A DNA stretch of 64,000 bases from Clostridia bacterium (lineage in GTDB: Bacteria > Bacillota > Clostridia > Christensenellales > Aristaeellaceae), in the NCBI GenBank assembly GCA_017509255.1, contig JAFWQA010000006.1, positions 62,001 to 126,000 of the forward strand, given 5' to 3'. Shown in pieces: positions 50,014 to 59,359 of this stretch (position 1 is its first letter; each line of letters begins with the position of its first letter). A model generated the notes under the pieces. That model ran no database searches, was not told the DNA's origin, and saw only the letters and a list, made by a program, of their open reading frames with translations. A program made the position numbers and the translations under genes.

Positions 50014-51216
50014 TTACGCGTTGGTGTAGTTGTCAAAATACCCCTGTACCAGCACCACAGGTGTGCCCTTGTCTCCGGAACCGCTGGTCAGGTCACACAG
50101 GGAACCGATCAGGTCCGTCAGCTGCCGGGGCGTCGTTCCCTCGGACGCCATCTGTCCCTTCAGGTCTCCGTCCTTTGCCCGGATGCTCTTCTCGATGGCG
50201 TTCTTCAGCTCTTCGCCGCTCAGGTGGGCGAAATCGTTGTCCGCCAGATACTTCAGCTTCAGTTCGTTCGGTGTGCCGACCAGGCCGGAAGTAAACGCGG
50301 GGGAAACGACCGGATCCGCCAGCTCCCAGATCTTGCCCTTGGGATCCTTGAACGCGCCGTCACCGTAAACCATCACTTCCACATGCTTCCCGGTCTCTTT
50401 CAGGATGCGCTGCTGGATATCCTCCACCAGCCCCAGGCATTCCCGCGGGAACAGCTTCACTTTGTCCTCCGTGCTCTTGTTGGAGCCCAGCAGGCCGTAG
50501 CGCTCATTGCAGCCGCTTCCGTTCACCGGCGCGTTCAGGATCTCATCCAGGCCCAGTACCACTCTGGCGCCGGCTTCCTTCAGGATCCTCTTGGTACGCG
50601 CGCGGGTGTGGATGTCGCAGTTGATCACGGTATCGGTGTAGTCCAGAATGGCCTTCGGCTGATTGGCGAATACGATCTGCGCCTCCGCGCCGGCTTCCCG
50701 GATCAGGTCGCCGTAATACTTCACATAATCCACGCCGGTAAACTCGTGGCGGTTTTCGCCGAAAAGCTCCCGGTATTTTTCCAGGCTCAGCACGTCAGAA
50801 TAGGGATTCACACCCGCCGCGTCGATTTTGTCGAGGCTGACCAGCTCATTGCCCACCTCGTCGGAGGGATAGCTCAGCATCAGCACGATCTTCTTCGCGC
50901 CCATCGCGATGCCGCGCAGGCAGATCGCGAAGCGGTTCCGGCTCAGGATGGGAAAGATGACTCCGACAGTTTCGCCGCCGCACTTGGCGCGCACGTCGTC
51001 CGCAATATCCTGCACGGAGGCGTAGTTTCCCTGCGCCCTGGCAACGATGGATTCGGTGATGGAGATAACGTCCCTGTCACGAAGCTCAAATCCGTCGTCC
51101 CTGGCAGCCAGGAGAACGCTTTCCGTTACAATGGCAGCCAGATCATCACCCTGGCGGATGATGGGGCAGCGGATTCCGCGGGAAACGGTGCCGACTCTAC
51201 GGGTGTTGTTTTCCAT
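50014..51216 (-). CDS. CofE-like protein (F420-0:gamma-glutamyl ligase family)
   Basis: 400 residues. Conserved family blocks: RDRDVISITESIVARAQGNY near residue 50, NCDIHTRARTKRILKEAGARVVLGLDEIL, GLLGSNKSTEDKVKLFP, and VMVYGDGAFKDPKG. The prototype adds glutamates to coenzyme F420, yet no other F420 gene is seen here and Clostridia generally lack F420. A related ligation activity, with another substrate, is more likely. It has its own promoter (51270-51298) and terminator, so it stands alone between ispH-rpsA and the GH27 operon. Confidence 0.8.
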   Translation of the reverse strand: MENNTRRVGTVSRGIRCPIIRQGDDLAAIVTESVLLAARDDGFELRDRDVISITESIVARAQGNYASVQDIADDVRAKCGGETVGVIFPILSRNRFAICLRGIAMGAKKIVLMLSYPSDEVGNELVSLDKIDAAGVNPYSDVLSLEKYRELFGENRHEFTGVDYVKYYGDLIREAGAEAQIVFANQPKAILDYTDTVINCDIHTRARTKRILKEAGARVVLGLDEILNAPVNGSGCNERYGLLGSNKSTEDKVKLFPRECLGLVEDIQQRILKETGKHVEVMVYGDGAFKDPKGKIWELADPVVSPAFTSGLVGTPNELKLKYLADNDFAHLSGEELKNAIEKSIRAKDGDLKGQMASEGTTPRQLTDLIGSLCDLTSGSGDKGTPVVLVQGYFDNYTNA

Positions 51217-51269
51217 AATCAGATTCCTTCCTTCAGGTCAGAATACATGGGCAGAAACCCACAAAAATT

Positions 51270-51298
51270 AATTTACACCAGATTTTTACGGTTGGCAA
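51270..51298 (-). promoter_or_regulatory. Promoter of the CofE-like gene
   Basis: On the minus strand TTGCCA (51293-51298), 17-bp spacer, TAAATT (51270-51275), about 55 bp before the start codon at 51216. Confidence 0.6.
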
Positions 51299-51344
51299 TA
51301 GAAAGAAACGGTTTTACACCTGTTCTGCTGTTGTTTTTTGGGCG

Positions 51345-51378
51345 AAAAAAGAGACCCTGCCGTATCAGGCAGGGTCTC
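51345..51378 (-). terminator. Terminator of the cmk-plsC-ispH/rpsA operon
   Basis: GAGACCCTGCC (51368-51378 on the minus strand), loop, GGCAGGGTCTC (51351-51361), followed by TTTTTT. It begins 12 bp beyond the gene's stop. Confidence 0.9.
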
Positions 51379-51390
51379 CTGTATGCCGGA

Positions 51391-53499
51391 TTATTCCTCG
51401 GTCGCTTTTTCGGCGGCTTCCGCCACGGCTTCGGCAGCTTCTTCAGCCTTCTCTTCCACGGCTTCAGCAGCTTCTGCGGCCTTTTCCTCAACAGCCTCTT
51501 CCGTTTCGTCCGCAACGTCCTTCAGGATCTTTTCCTCAGTAGCGACTACTTCGTACTCAGCTTCGGGAGCAGCGCCTTCCTCCACGGCGGGCTCGTCATC
51601 CTCCAGAGCCTGGCGGATGCTCAGGCTGATGCGCTTCTTTTCGGGATCAACGCTCAGCACCTTCACATTCACGGCCTGTCCGACCTGAACAGCATCCTCG
51701 ACCTTGGCGATGCGGGTCTTGGCGCACTGGCTGATGTGGACCAGGCCGTCCAGGCCGGGCTCCAGTTCCACAAACGCGCCGAAATCGGTGATGCGGACGA
51801 CCTTGCCCTCAACGATCGCGCCTTCCGGATACTTCTCGGTGGCGTTGTCCCAGGGCCGGGGCTGCAGCTGCTTGTAGCCCAGCTGGATGCGTTCACGTTC
51901 GGGATCCAGGCTCAGGATCTTGACGTCCACTTCCTGATTGGGCTTGACCACTTCGCTCGGATGCTTGATGCGTCCCCAGCTGAGGTCGGTGATGTGGATC
52001 AGTCCGTCCACGCCGCCCAGGTCAACAAAGGCGCCGAAGTCGGTCAGCCGGCGGACGATACCGTGGATCACGATACCCTCTTCCAGCTTGTCCCATACTT
52101 CCTTCTTCTTCGCGGCGGCTTCCTCAGCCACAACGGCCTTGCGGCTGGCGACGATCCGCTTTTTCTGCTGATCGACCTCGATGATCTTCAGCTTCATTTC
52201 CTTGCCGACAAAATCGCCGATCTTTTCAACGTAGCGCTGGCTCAGCTGGCTGGCCGGCACGAAAGCGCGGATACCGCCGACGTCGGCGATCAGGCCGCCC
52301 TTAACGGCTTCCTTGCCGATACCGTCAACATATTCGCCTGCGTCGTTCTTTTCCATCAGGGCGTCCCACGCCTTGCGGTTGACAATGTTGCGCTGGCTCA
52401 GCAGAACGTTGCCTTCGCCGTCATTGACCTTGACAACCTCAACTTCAATTTCGTCATCCAGCTTGACGTCCTGGTCCACCAGATCCTCACGCTTGATGAG
52501 TCCGTCCGCTTTGTAGCCGATGTTGACGCATACTTCGTCATCGGTGATCTGTACCACCTTGCCGGTTACGGTCTGGCCGGGGCGGATCTTTACCAGGGTG
52601 GCGTCGACTTCCGCCATGAAGTCATTGTGGTTCTCCTCCTCAGGAGCCTGGGTCAGGTCTTTGTTCTCGAGTTCGCTCATGCGTGTGACAACCTCCTTAA
52701 GTGAGTCTGCCGGAGTAGATGCGCCGGCAGTGATCCCAATCTTTCCGGGATCTATATTTGCAAAGGCGGGCGGTATCTCCGCCGCACTCTCTACCAATAC
52801 TGTACGGGGACACAGTCCCCTGCATACGTCGTATAGCTTTCGCGTGTTCGCGCTGTTCCGGCCTCCGACCACGATCATCGTGTCGCACCGCGCGGCCAGC
52901 TCAGCGGCTTCCCGCTGCCGGACCTCCGTCGCGTTGCAGATGGTGCAGTGGCTTTCCAGATCCCTGACCTTGGTCTGCAGGACCTGCAGCACCCTGTTCC
53001 ACGCGGCCGGCTGAAAGGTGGTCTGCGCCACCGCGATGGCCCTGGGGAGCGGCGGCAGCTTCTCCGCCTCCTCGGGCGACGCCGCGGTGTAGACCGGGCC
53101 GTTGGCCCATCCTGCGGTCCCGCGGATCTCGGGATGCTCCTTTTCCCCGACCAGGATCACCGGAGTTCCGTCCCGGGTACCCTCGTCAACCACCTGGTGC
53201 AGCCGCGCCACAAACGGGCACGTCAGATCCATGATCCCGCATCCGGCTTCCTTCAGCTCGCTCAGCGTCTGAGGGGATACGCCGTGGCTGCGGATCAGGA
53301 CCCGCCTGCCTCCTGCCTCCGCGGGATCGTGAATGGCCTCGATGCCCTTTTCCGCCAGCTTCTGTACAACAGAAGGGTTATGGATCAGTTCTCCCAGCGT
53401 GCAGGATGCGATACCGTCTCCGGCAGCTGCCTCTGCGGCTTCCACAGCGCGCCGTACTCCCATACAGAAGCCCGCGTGCTCTGCTATTTCAACGGTCAT
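51391..53499 (-). CDS. ispH-rpsA: IspH-ribosomal protein S1 fusion
   Basis: 702 residues. Residues 1 to about 280 are IspH (HMBPP reductase, last step of the MEP isoprenoid pathway): the three cysteines for the [4Fe-4S] cluster are Cys12 in HAGFCMG, one in MDLTCPFV and one in HCTICNAT, with the TxxRQ motif following. Residues 310-640 carry four S1 RNA-binding repeats (e.g. [27 protein letters not shown] and [26 protein letters not shown]). A low-complexity Glu/Ala tail ends the protein. This fusion is known in many Clostridia. It lies downstream of cmk and plsC. Confidence 0.95.
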   Translation of the reverse strand: MTVEIAEHAGFCMGVRRAVEAAEAAAGDGIASCTLGELIHNPSVVQKLAEKGIEAIHDPAEAGGRRVLIRSHGVSPQTLSELKEAGCGIMDLTCPFVARLHQVVDEGTRDGTPVILVGEKEHPEIRGTAGWANGPVYTAASPEEAEKLPPLPRAIAVAQTTFQPAAWNRVLQVLQTKVRDLESHCTICNATEVRQREAAELAARCDTMIVVGGRNSANTRKLYDVCRGLCPRTVLVESAAEIPPAFANIDPGKIGITAGASTPADSLKEVVTRMSELENKDLTQAPEEENHNDFMAEVDATLVKIRPGQTVTGKVVQITDDEVCVNIGYKADGLIKREDLVDQDVKLDDEIEVEVVKVNDGEGNVLLSQRNIVNRKAWDALMEKNDAGEYVDGIGKEAVKGGLIADVGGIRAFVPASQLSQRYVEKIGDFVGKEMKLKIIEVDQQKKRIVASRKAVVAEEAAAKKKEVWDKLEEGIVIHGIVRRLTDFGAFVDLGGVDGLIHITDLSWGRIKHPSEVVKPNQEVDVKILSLDPERERIQLGYKQLQPRPWDNATEKYPEGAIVEGKVVRITDFGAFVELEPGLDGLVHISQCAKTRIAKVEDAVQVGQAVNVKVLSVDPEKKRISLSIRQALEDDEPAVEEGAAPEAEYEVVATEEKILKDVADETEEAVEEKAAEAAEAVEEKAEEAAEAVAEAAEKATEE

Positions 53500-53591
53500 T
53501 GCTGCATCCTCTTGCTTAAAAAGCTACATTAGAATTATTTTCTCTTCTTTTCGCGTTATTCCTGCAAAAACAAAAGAAAAAAAAAATTTTT

Positions 53592-54218
53592 TTATATTTT
53601 TTCAGGCTCCGCAATCATACGGCGGAAAGTTTCCCGGAGCCGCTCGTTCATTTTCTCACAGGTTTCGGTATTCACGCCCTCTGCCAGCAGATCGTCATAG
53701 GGGATCGGCTTGCCGACATAGGCGTTTGTCTTTTTGAACAGGCCCATTTTCCGGTCGATGTAAACCGGCACGACCGGTACCTTGCTGCGAAGCACGATCA
53801 GGGAGGTCCCGCTCTCGATCTGCTCCATCTGTCCCTCATGGTGCCTTGTCCCTTCCGGGAAAATGACCAGCACCTTCTTCATCTTCATGGCTTTCATGCA
53901 GGATCGCATGGCTTCCATGTCAGTGTGGTGCCGGTCGACCAGTATGCAGTGCACCCTGTTCAGTATGGAGCGGACAAGGCCGTTTTTCGCCAGTTCCTTC
54001 TTTCCGAGGAAAACCGCCTGTGTTTTTGGGATCCGGTATGCCAGCATCACCGGGTCCAGCGCGTGAATATGGTTGGATATCAGCACAAAAGGCGGTTCCG
54101 CCTTCAGTCTCTCGATATGGTGGAACTTCACGGGCAGAAAAACGCTGAAAACGATATAGGATAATCCTTTGGCCACCGAATACAGAATGCTTTTTTTCTC
54201 TCTGACGGGATCTGTCAT
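53592..54218 (-). CDS. plsC: 1-acyl-sn-glycerol-3-phosphate acyltransferase (PlsC family)
   Basis: 208 residues. The catalytic HX4D motif is NHIHALD at about 49-55 and the second motif FPEGTR at about 120-125 contacts the glycerol phosphate. An N-terminal hydrophobic segment (about 14-30) suggests membrane attachment. It esterifies lysophosphatidic acid with acyl-ACP or acyl-CoA to give phosphatidic acid. It overlaps cmk by four bases (ATGA). Confidence 0.88.
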   Translation of the reverse strand: MTDPVREKKSILYSVAKGLSYIVFSVFLPVKFHHIERLKAEPPFVLISNHIHALDPVMLAYRIPKTQAVFLGKKELAKNGLVRSILNRVHCILVDRHHTDMEAMRSCMKAMKMKKVLVIFPEGTRHHEGQMEQIESGTSLIVLRSKVPVVPVYIDRKMGLFKKTNAYVGKPIPYDDLLAEGVNTETCEKMNERLRETFRRMIAEPEKI

Positions 54219-54883
54219 TTTGCCTTCGCCTCCACGATGCGCAGGATCGTCTCCACCGTCTCGTCAAAGCTCAGCCCGGTCGAATCGACCTCCACGGCGT
54301 CCTCTGCCTTTCTCAGCGGCTCCACGGGCCGGTTCATATCCTGTTCATCCCGCTTTTTCAGATCCTCCAGCACCTGCTCATAGGTATCGGGCATGCCCTT
54401 CTCCGCCATTTCCTTATAGCGTCTGCGGGCGCGCTCCTCCGCGCTGGCGGTCAGATAGATCTTGGCGGTCGCGTTCGGCAGCACGGTCGTGCAGATATCC
54501 CTCCCGTCGAGCACCATATCTGTCTGCGCGGCCAGCTCCTGCTGCAGCCGTACCATCCGCCTGCGCACGTCGGCATACCGGCTCACAGTGGATGCGGCCA
54601 TGCTGACCTCCGGCGTGCGGATCAGGCCGGTCACGTCCTCTCCTTCCACCAGGGTCCTCTGCCCATTCTGCCCGTACTTCACGCCGAACTGAAGAGCTTC
54701 GCACAGCTCCGTGATCTTTTTTTCGTCACCGACGTCAATTCCCCTGCGGAGCGCGGTCAGTCCCAGCGCCCGGTACATCGCCCCGGTGTCCAGATGCAGG
54801 ATCCCCAGCCGGGCGGCCACCGCATCGGATATGCTTGATTTTCCGGCTCCGACCGGGCCGTCGATCGCTATATTCAGGCTCAT
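54215..54883 (-). CDS. cmk: Cytidylate kinase
   Basis: 222 residues. P-loop GPVGAGKSS at about 9-17, NMP-binding motif DTGAMYRALGL, LDGRDICTTVLPNA, and the lid region RRYKEM. It phosphorylates CMP and dCMP. First gene of a cmk-plsC-ispH/rpsA operon, a grouping seen in many Clostridia. A TATAAT-type promoter lies 30 bp upstream. Confidence 0.95.
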   Translation of the reverse strand: MSLNIAIDGPVGAGKSSISDAVAARLGILHLDTGAMYRALGLTALRRGIDVGDEKKITELCEALQFGVKYGQNGQRTLVEGEDVTGLIRTPEVSMAASTVSRYADVRRRMVRLQQELAAQTDMVLDGRDICTTVLPNATAKIYLTASAEERARRRYKEMAEKGMPDTYEQVLEDLKKRDEQDMNRPVEPLRKAEDAVEVDSTGLSFDETVETILRIVEAKAK

Positions 54884-54912
54884 TCGCGGATACCTCCTTT
54901 TTTTGCCTGTCC

Positions 54913-54941
54913 ATTATACTTTACAATTCTCTTTCCTGCAA
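54913..54941 (-). promoter_or_regulatory. Promoter of the cmk operon
   Basis: On the minus strand TTGCAG (54936-54941), 17-bp spacer, TATAAT (54913-54918). Confidence 0.8.
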
Positions 54942-55028
54942 GCGTATTCCACGCTTTCCGGCCCTTTTCCGCCGTCCTCCCCGCTGTTTCCGGTCGGCTC
55001 CTCCGCGGCTTTTTTCCCCATTCTTTTC

Positions 55029-55057
55029 TTGAATCCTTCCTTTGATAAGAGTATAAT
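55029..55057 (+). promoter_or_regulatory. Promoter of the ABC exporter operon
   Basis: TTGAAT (55029-55034), 17-bp spacer, TATAAT (55052-55057), about 47 bp before the ATG at 55104. Confidence 0.8.
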
Positions 55058-55103
55058 AAATTGTTTCAATAATATTGTTTTACGGAAGGAAGGGTCCTGC
55101 CGA

Positions 55104-56846
55104 ATGTTCAGAAAACTCCTCGGAAGCGTGAGGGAATACAAAAAAGCCACCTGGCTGACGCTCATCCTCATCGTTGCCGAAGCTGTCATTGAAACGGTCA
55201 TTCCCTTTATCACCGCCAACCTGGTCAACAACATCAAAGCGGGGGCGGAAATGGCAGTCGTCATCCGCACAGGGCTTCTGCTGATCCTGCTGGCCCTGCT
55301 TTCCCTGGCCTGCGGCGGCATTGCCGGCTTCAGCTGCGCCAAAGCCTCCGCTGGTTTTGCCAAAAACCTCCGTCACGATATCTTCCGGAAGGTCCAGTCC
55401 TTCAGCTTCAGAAATATCGACAAATTTTCCTCCTCTTCCCTGGTCACCCGGATGACGACGGATGTGAGCAATGTCCAGATGGCCTTCATGATGGTCATCC
55501 GCACGGCCATCCGCTCCCCGCTGATGCTGATCTTTGCCGTCACCATGGCTTTCATCATGGGCGGTAAGCTTGCGCTGACCTTTGTCATTGTCATCCCGAT
55601 CCTCGCGGTCGGTCTGTTCCTTGTCTCCCGCAAAGCGATGCCCGCTTTCCGCCGGGTATTCCGCCGTTATGACCGGTTGAACGAGAGCATTGAGGAAAAC
55701 GTCCAGGCCATGCGCGTCGTCAAGGGCTTCGCCCGCGAGGATTACGAAAAAGCCAAGTTCTCCGAGGCGTCGGACAGCATAGCCGTGGACTTCACAAAAG
55801 CGGAGCGAATCGTCGCGCTGAATATGCCGATCATGCAGTTCTGCGTCTATTTCAACACGGTCTTCGTCCTTCTGATCGGTTCCCGCATGGTCATCACCTC
55901 CCAGGGCTCCGTCATTGACGTCGGCCAGCTTTCCGCCATGCTCACCTACGGCATGCAGATTCTGATGAGCCTGATGATGCTCTCCTTCATTTATGTCATG
56001 CTCACCATGTCCGCTGAAAGCATGAAGCGTATCTGCGAGGTGCTGGACGAGGTCCCCACCATCACGGAAAAGGAAAATCCCGTCACCGCGGTGGCGGACG
56101 GCTCCGTTTCCTTCCGCGGCGTCAGCTTCAAGTACTCCGAACAGGCGGAAAAGTATGCCCTCAGCGACATCGACCTGGAGATCCCTTCCGGTGCGGTGGT
56201 CGGCATCATCGGCGGCACCGGCTCCAGCAAATCCTCCCTGGTCCAGCTCATTCCCCGCCTCTATGACGTGTCCAAGGGCAGCGTTTCCGTCGCCGGCGTC
56301 GATGTCCGGGATTATTCCCTCAAAGCGCTGCGCAACGCCGTCGCCATGGTCCTGCAGAAGAACCAGCTTTTCGCCGGCACTGTTAAGGACAACCTTCGCT
56401 GGGGCAATGAAAACGCCACCGACGGGGAGATCGAGGAGGCCTGCAGGCTCGCCCAGGCGGACGAGTTCATTCAGACCTTCCCGGATAAATACGATTCCTG
56501 GATCGAGCAGGGCGGCTCCAATGTCTCCGGCGGCCAGAAGCAGCGCCTGTGCATTGCCCGCGCGCTGATCAAAAAGCCGAAGATCCTGATTCTCGACGAC
56601 TCCACGTCCGCGGTGGACACGCGCACGGATGCGCTCATCCGCGCCGGCTTCCGCTCCTATATTCCGGAGACTACCAAGCTGATCATCGCCCAGCGCATTT
56701 CCTCCGTGCAGGACGCGGATATGATCGTCGTGATGGATAACGGCCGGATCTCCGCGGCCGGAACACATGAGCAGCTCCTGAAGTCCAGCGATATTTACCG
56801 TGAGGTCTATGAACAGCAGACGAACGGAGGTGACAGCAATGAGTAA
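55104..56846 (+). CDS. Heterodimeric ABC exporter, degenerate-site subunit
   Basis: 580 residues. Six-helix transmembrane domain (about 1-320) with PFITANLVNNI and TDVSNVQMAFMMVIRTAIRSP, then an ATPase domain. Walker A is GGTGSSKSS (Ser replaces a Gly), signature SGGQKQR, and Walker B is ILILDDSTSAVD, where the usual catalytic Glu is Asp. This is the same non-canonical residue as in the inactive-site subunit of heterodimeric exporters such as TM287/288. The next gene supplies the canonical partner. AAGGAAGGG precedes the ATG at 55104. Confidence 0.9.
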   Translation: MFRKLLGSVREYKKATWLTLILIVAEAVIETVIPFITANLVNNIKAGAEMAVVIRTGLLLILLALLSLACGGIAGFSCAKASAGFAKNLRHDIFRKVQSFSFRNIDKFSSSSLVTRMTTDVSNVQMAFMMVIRTAIRSPLMLIFAVTMAFIMGGKLALTFVIVIPILAVGLFLVSRKAMPAFRRVFRRYDRLNESIEENVQAMRVVKGFAREDYEKAKFSEASDSIAVDFTKAERIVALNMPIMQFCVYFNTVFVLLIGSRMVITSQGSVIDVGQLSAMLTYGMQILMSLMMLSFIYVMLTMSAESMKRICEVLDEVPTITEKENPVTAVADGSVSFRGVSFKYSEQAEKYALSDIDLEIPSGAVVGIIGGTGSSKSSLVQLIPRLYDVSKGSVSVAGVDVRDYSLKALRNAVAMVLQKNQLFAGTVKDNLRWGNENATDGEIEEACRLAQADEFIQTFPDKYDSWIEQGGSNVSGGQKQRLCIARALIKKPKILILDDSTSAVDTRTDALIRAGFRSYIPETTKLIIAQRISSVQDADMIVVMDNGRISAAGTHEQLLKSSDIYREVYEQQTNGGDSNE

Positions 56847-58755
56847 CCGTCCGGGCCGTCCCTCTCCCGCCGCCGCGAAGCCCGTTCTCGGGCGCGTCCT
56901 GAAGCAGCTGATCCGCTTCTATCCGCGCCTCGTGCCGGTTTCAGCGCTGTGTATCCTGTTCTCCGCGGTCGTGGCCACCCTGCCGACCGTTGTAACCCAG
57001 CAGATCGTCGCCTCCATTGAAAAATGGTTCAATGTGGATAACGGCTGGTCCTCCGCCTCCGGCGAGATCATCCCGCGGGTCATCCTGCTGGCCGGCCTCT
57101 ATCTGCTGTCCCTTGCGGCCGTCACGGCTTACAACCAGCTCAATGCCATTATCACGCAGGGCTTCCTGAACAAGTTCCGCAAAACCATGTTCAGCGGCAT
57201 GCAGTATCTGCCGATCAAGTATTTCGATACCCATAAATTCGGCGATATCATGTCCCATTACACCAACGATATGGACACGCTTCGCCAGCTGGTCTCCCAG
57301 ACCTTCCCGCAGTTCATTTCCTCCGGCACCATCGTCATCAGCGTCACGGTCCTCATGCTCTATTACAGCTTCTGGATGGCGCTCATCGTCGCCGCGGGCG
57401 TGATCCTCATGCTGCTGGTCAGCCGGAAAATCGGCGGCGGCAGCGCGCGCTATTTCATGGCGCAGCAGAAGAACGTCGGCAAAACCGAAGGCTTCGTACA
57501 GGAAATGATGTCCGGCCAGCGCGTCGTCAAGGTCTTCAACCATGAGGAAAAGAGCATGGAGGACTTTGACCGCATCAACGGAGAACTCTTTGAGGTCTCC
57601 TACAAGGCGCATGCCTATGCCAATTCCCTCGGCCCGATCATCATGAATATCGGCAATGTGCTCTATGTCGTCTGCGCTGTCGCCGGAGGCCTCTTCCTGC
57701 TCGGCGGCGTGCCGAACGTCAGCCTTTCCGGGCTTCCCTTCTCCATTGCCATCGTCGTGCCCTTCCTGAACATGTGCAGGCAGTTCACCGGCAATATCAA
57801 CCAGCTATCCCAGCAGATCAACTCCATCGTCATGGCCATGGCGGGCGCCTCCCGCATCTTTGCCCTGATCGATGAAAAGCCGGAAACGGATGACGGCTAC
57901 GTCACGCTGGTCAACGCGGTCGTGGATGAGGACGGCAATATCACGGAATCCGAAAATCACACGGGCGTCTGGGCCTGGAAGCATCCCCACACCGACGGCA
58001 GCGGCACCACCTACAAGCTGCTGGAGGGCGACGTGCAGATGGTGGACGTGGATTTCGCCTATGAGGAGGGCAAGGACGTCCTTCATGACGTCTCCGTCTA
58101 TGCCAGACCGGGGCAGAAGGTGGCCTTCGTCGGCGCGACCGGCGCCGGAAAGACGACCATCACTAACCTGATCAACCGCTTTTACGATATCGCCGACGGC
58201 AAGATCCGTTATGACGGGATCAACGTCAACAAGATCCGCAAGGATGATCTCCGCCGCTCCCTGGGCCTGGTGCTGCAGGACACGAACCTCTTCACCGGCA
58301 CCGTCATGGACAATATCCGTTACGGCAAGCTGGACGCAACTGATGAGGAATGCATCGCCGCGGCGAAGCTTGCCGGCGCGGATGATTTCATCACCCGCCT
58401 GCCCCAGGGCTATGGCACCCCCCTGACCGGCAACGGCGCGAACCTCTCCCAGGGCCAGCGCCAGCTCCTGGCCATCGCCCGCGCCGCGGTCGCGGATCCG
58501 CCCGTCATGATCCTGGACGAGGCTACGTCCTCCATCGACACGCGCACGGAGGCTATTGTCCAGCGGGGCATGGATGAGCTGATGAAGGGGCGTACGGTTT
58601 TCGTCATTGCCCACCGTCTTTCCACCGTCATGAATTCGGACGTGATCATGGTGCTTGACCACGGCCGGATCATCGAGCGCGGCAGCCATGAAAAGCTGAT
58701 CGCCGACAAGGGCGTTTATTACCGGCTCTATACCGGCGCCTTCGAACTGGAGTGA
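56839..58755 (+). CDS. Heterodimeric ABC exporter, canonical-site subunit
   Basis: 638 residues. Walker A GATGAGKTT, signature LSQGQRQ, Walker B MILDEATSSID with the catalytic glutamate. The transmembrane domain opens with ATLPTVVTQQIVASIE and TDMDTLRQLVSQTFPQF. Between the transmembrane and ATPase domains lies a linker of about 50 residues (VVDEDGNITESENHTGVWAW), acidic and longer than usual. The ATG at 56839 overlaps the preceding gene by eight bases with GGAGGTGAC upstream. Exported substrate unknown. Confidence 0.92.
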   Translation: MSNRPGRPSPAAAKPVLGRVLKQLIRFYPRLVPVSALCILFSAVVATLPTVVTQQIVASIEKWFNVDNGWSSASGEIIPRVILLAGLYLLSLAAVTAYNQLNAIITQGFLNKFRKTMFSGMQYLPIKYFDTHKFGDIMSHYTNDMDTLRQLVSQTFPQFISSGTIVISVTVLMLYYSFWMALIVAAGVILMLLVSRKIGGGSARYFMAQQKNVGKTEGFVQEMMSGQRVVKVFNHEEKSMEDFDRINGELFEVSYKAHAYANSLGPIIMNIGNVLYVVCAVAGGLFLLGGVPNVSLSGLPFSIAIVVPFLNMCRQFTGNINQLSQQINSIVMAMAGASRIFALIDEKPETDDGYVTLVNAVVDEDGNITESENHTGVWAWKHPHTDGSGTTYKLLEGDVQMVDVDFAYEEGKDVLHDVSVYARPGQKVAFVGATGAGKTTITNLINRFYDIADGKIRYDGINVNKIRKDDLRRSLGLVLQDTNLFTGTVMDNIRYGKLDATDEECIAAAKLAGADDFITRLPQGYGTPLTGNGANLSQGQRQLLAIARAAVADPPVMILDEATSSIDTRTEAIVQRGMDELMKGRTVFVIAHRLSTVMNSDVIMVLDHGRIIERGSHEKLIADKGVYYRLYTGAFELE

Positions 58756-58759
58756 ACCC

Positions 58760-59356
58760 ATGAGTTATTCGTTTTTTGCGTATCTTTCCCGCCTCCGCCT
58801 GATCTCCCGCTGGTCCCTCATGCGGAACACCCAGCAGGAAAATGACGCGGAGCATTCCCTGCAGGTCGCGATGATCGCCCATGCGATCGCCGTCATCGGC
58901 CGGGACCGCTATGGACGCGACGTCGATCCGGAGCACGTGCTTTCCCTGGCCGTCTATCACGATGCCACTGAGGTCATGACCGGCGACCTTCCCACGCCTG
59001 TCAAGTATCACAGCGATGAGCTTCGAGGCGCCTACAGGCGTCTGGAGGATCTTTCCGCCGACCGGCTCCTGGCTCTTCTGCCGCCGGAGATGCAGTCCGC
59101 CTTCTCCCCCTATTTGAAGCAGGAGAAAGGCTACAGCCGGGACGTCGTCAAGGCCGCTGACAAAATCAGCGCCTATATCAAATGCCTGGAGGAGCAGCGC
59201 GCCGGCAACCGTGAGTTTGATTACGCGGCGGAGAATATCCGGAAAACGCTGGACGGGATCGGCCTTCCCGAGGTGCATGATTTCCTGCGGGACTTCCTGC
59301 CTGCCTTCGATATGACGCTGGATGAACTGAACCACCCCACAAAGGAGGAACCCTGA
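58760..59356 (+). CDS. 5'-deoxynucleotidase, YfbR-like HD phosphohydrolase
   Basis: 198 residues. HD-domain metal ligands are visible: NTQQENDAEHSLQVAMIAH supplies the first histidine set, and VYHDATEVMTGDLPTPVKYHS contains the HD pair. This pattern, with LISRWSLMR near the start, matches YfbR, which hydrolyses dNMPs to nucleosides. It lies four bases downstream of the exporter gene and 3 bp before the LCP gene, so it is part of a four-gene transcription unit. Confidence 0.88.
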   Translation: MSYSFFAYLSRLRLISRWSLMRNTQQENDAEHSLQVAMIAHAIAVIGRDRYGRDVDPEHVLSLAVYHDATEVMTGDLPTPVKYHSDELRGAYRRLEDLSADRLLALLPPEMQSAFSPYLKQEKGYSRDVVKAADKISAYIKCLEEQRAGNREFDYAAENIRKTLDGIGLPEVHDFLRDFLPAFDMTLDELNHPTKEEP

Positions 59357-59359
59357 CCC

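Noticed and set aside
50224-52704. 826-codon plus-strand frame opposite the CofE-like and ispH-rpsA genes
   Set aside because: Spans a terminator and two promoters on the opposite strand; no family match.
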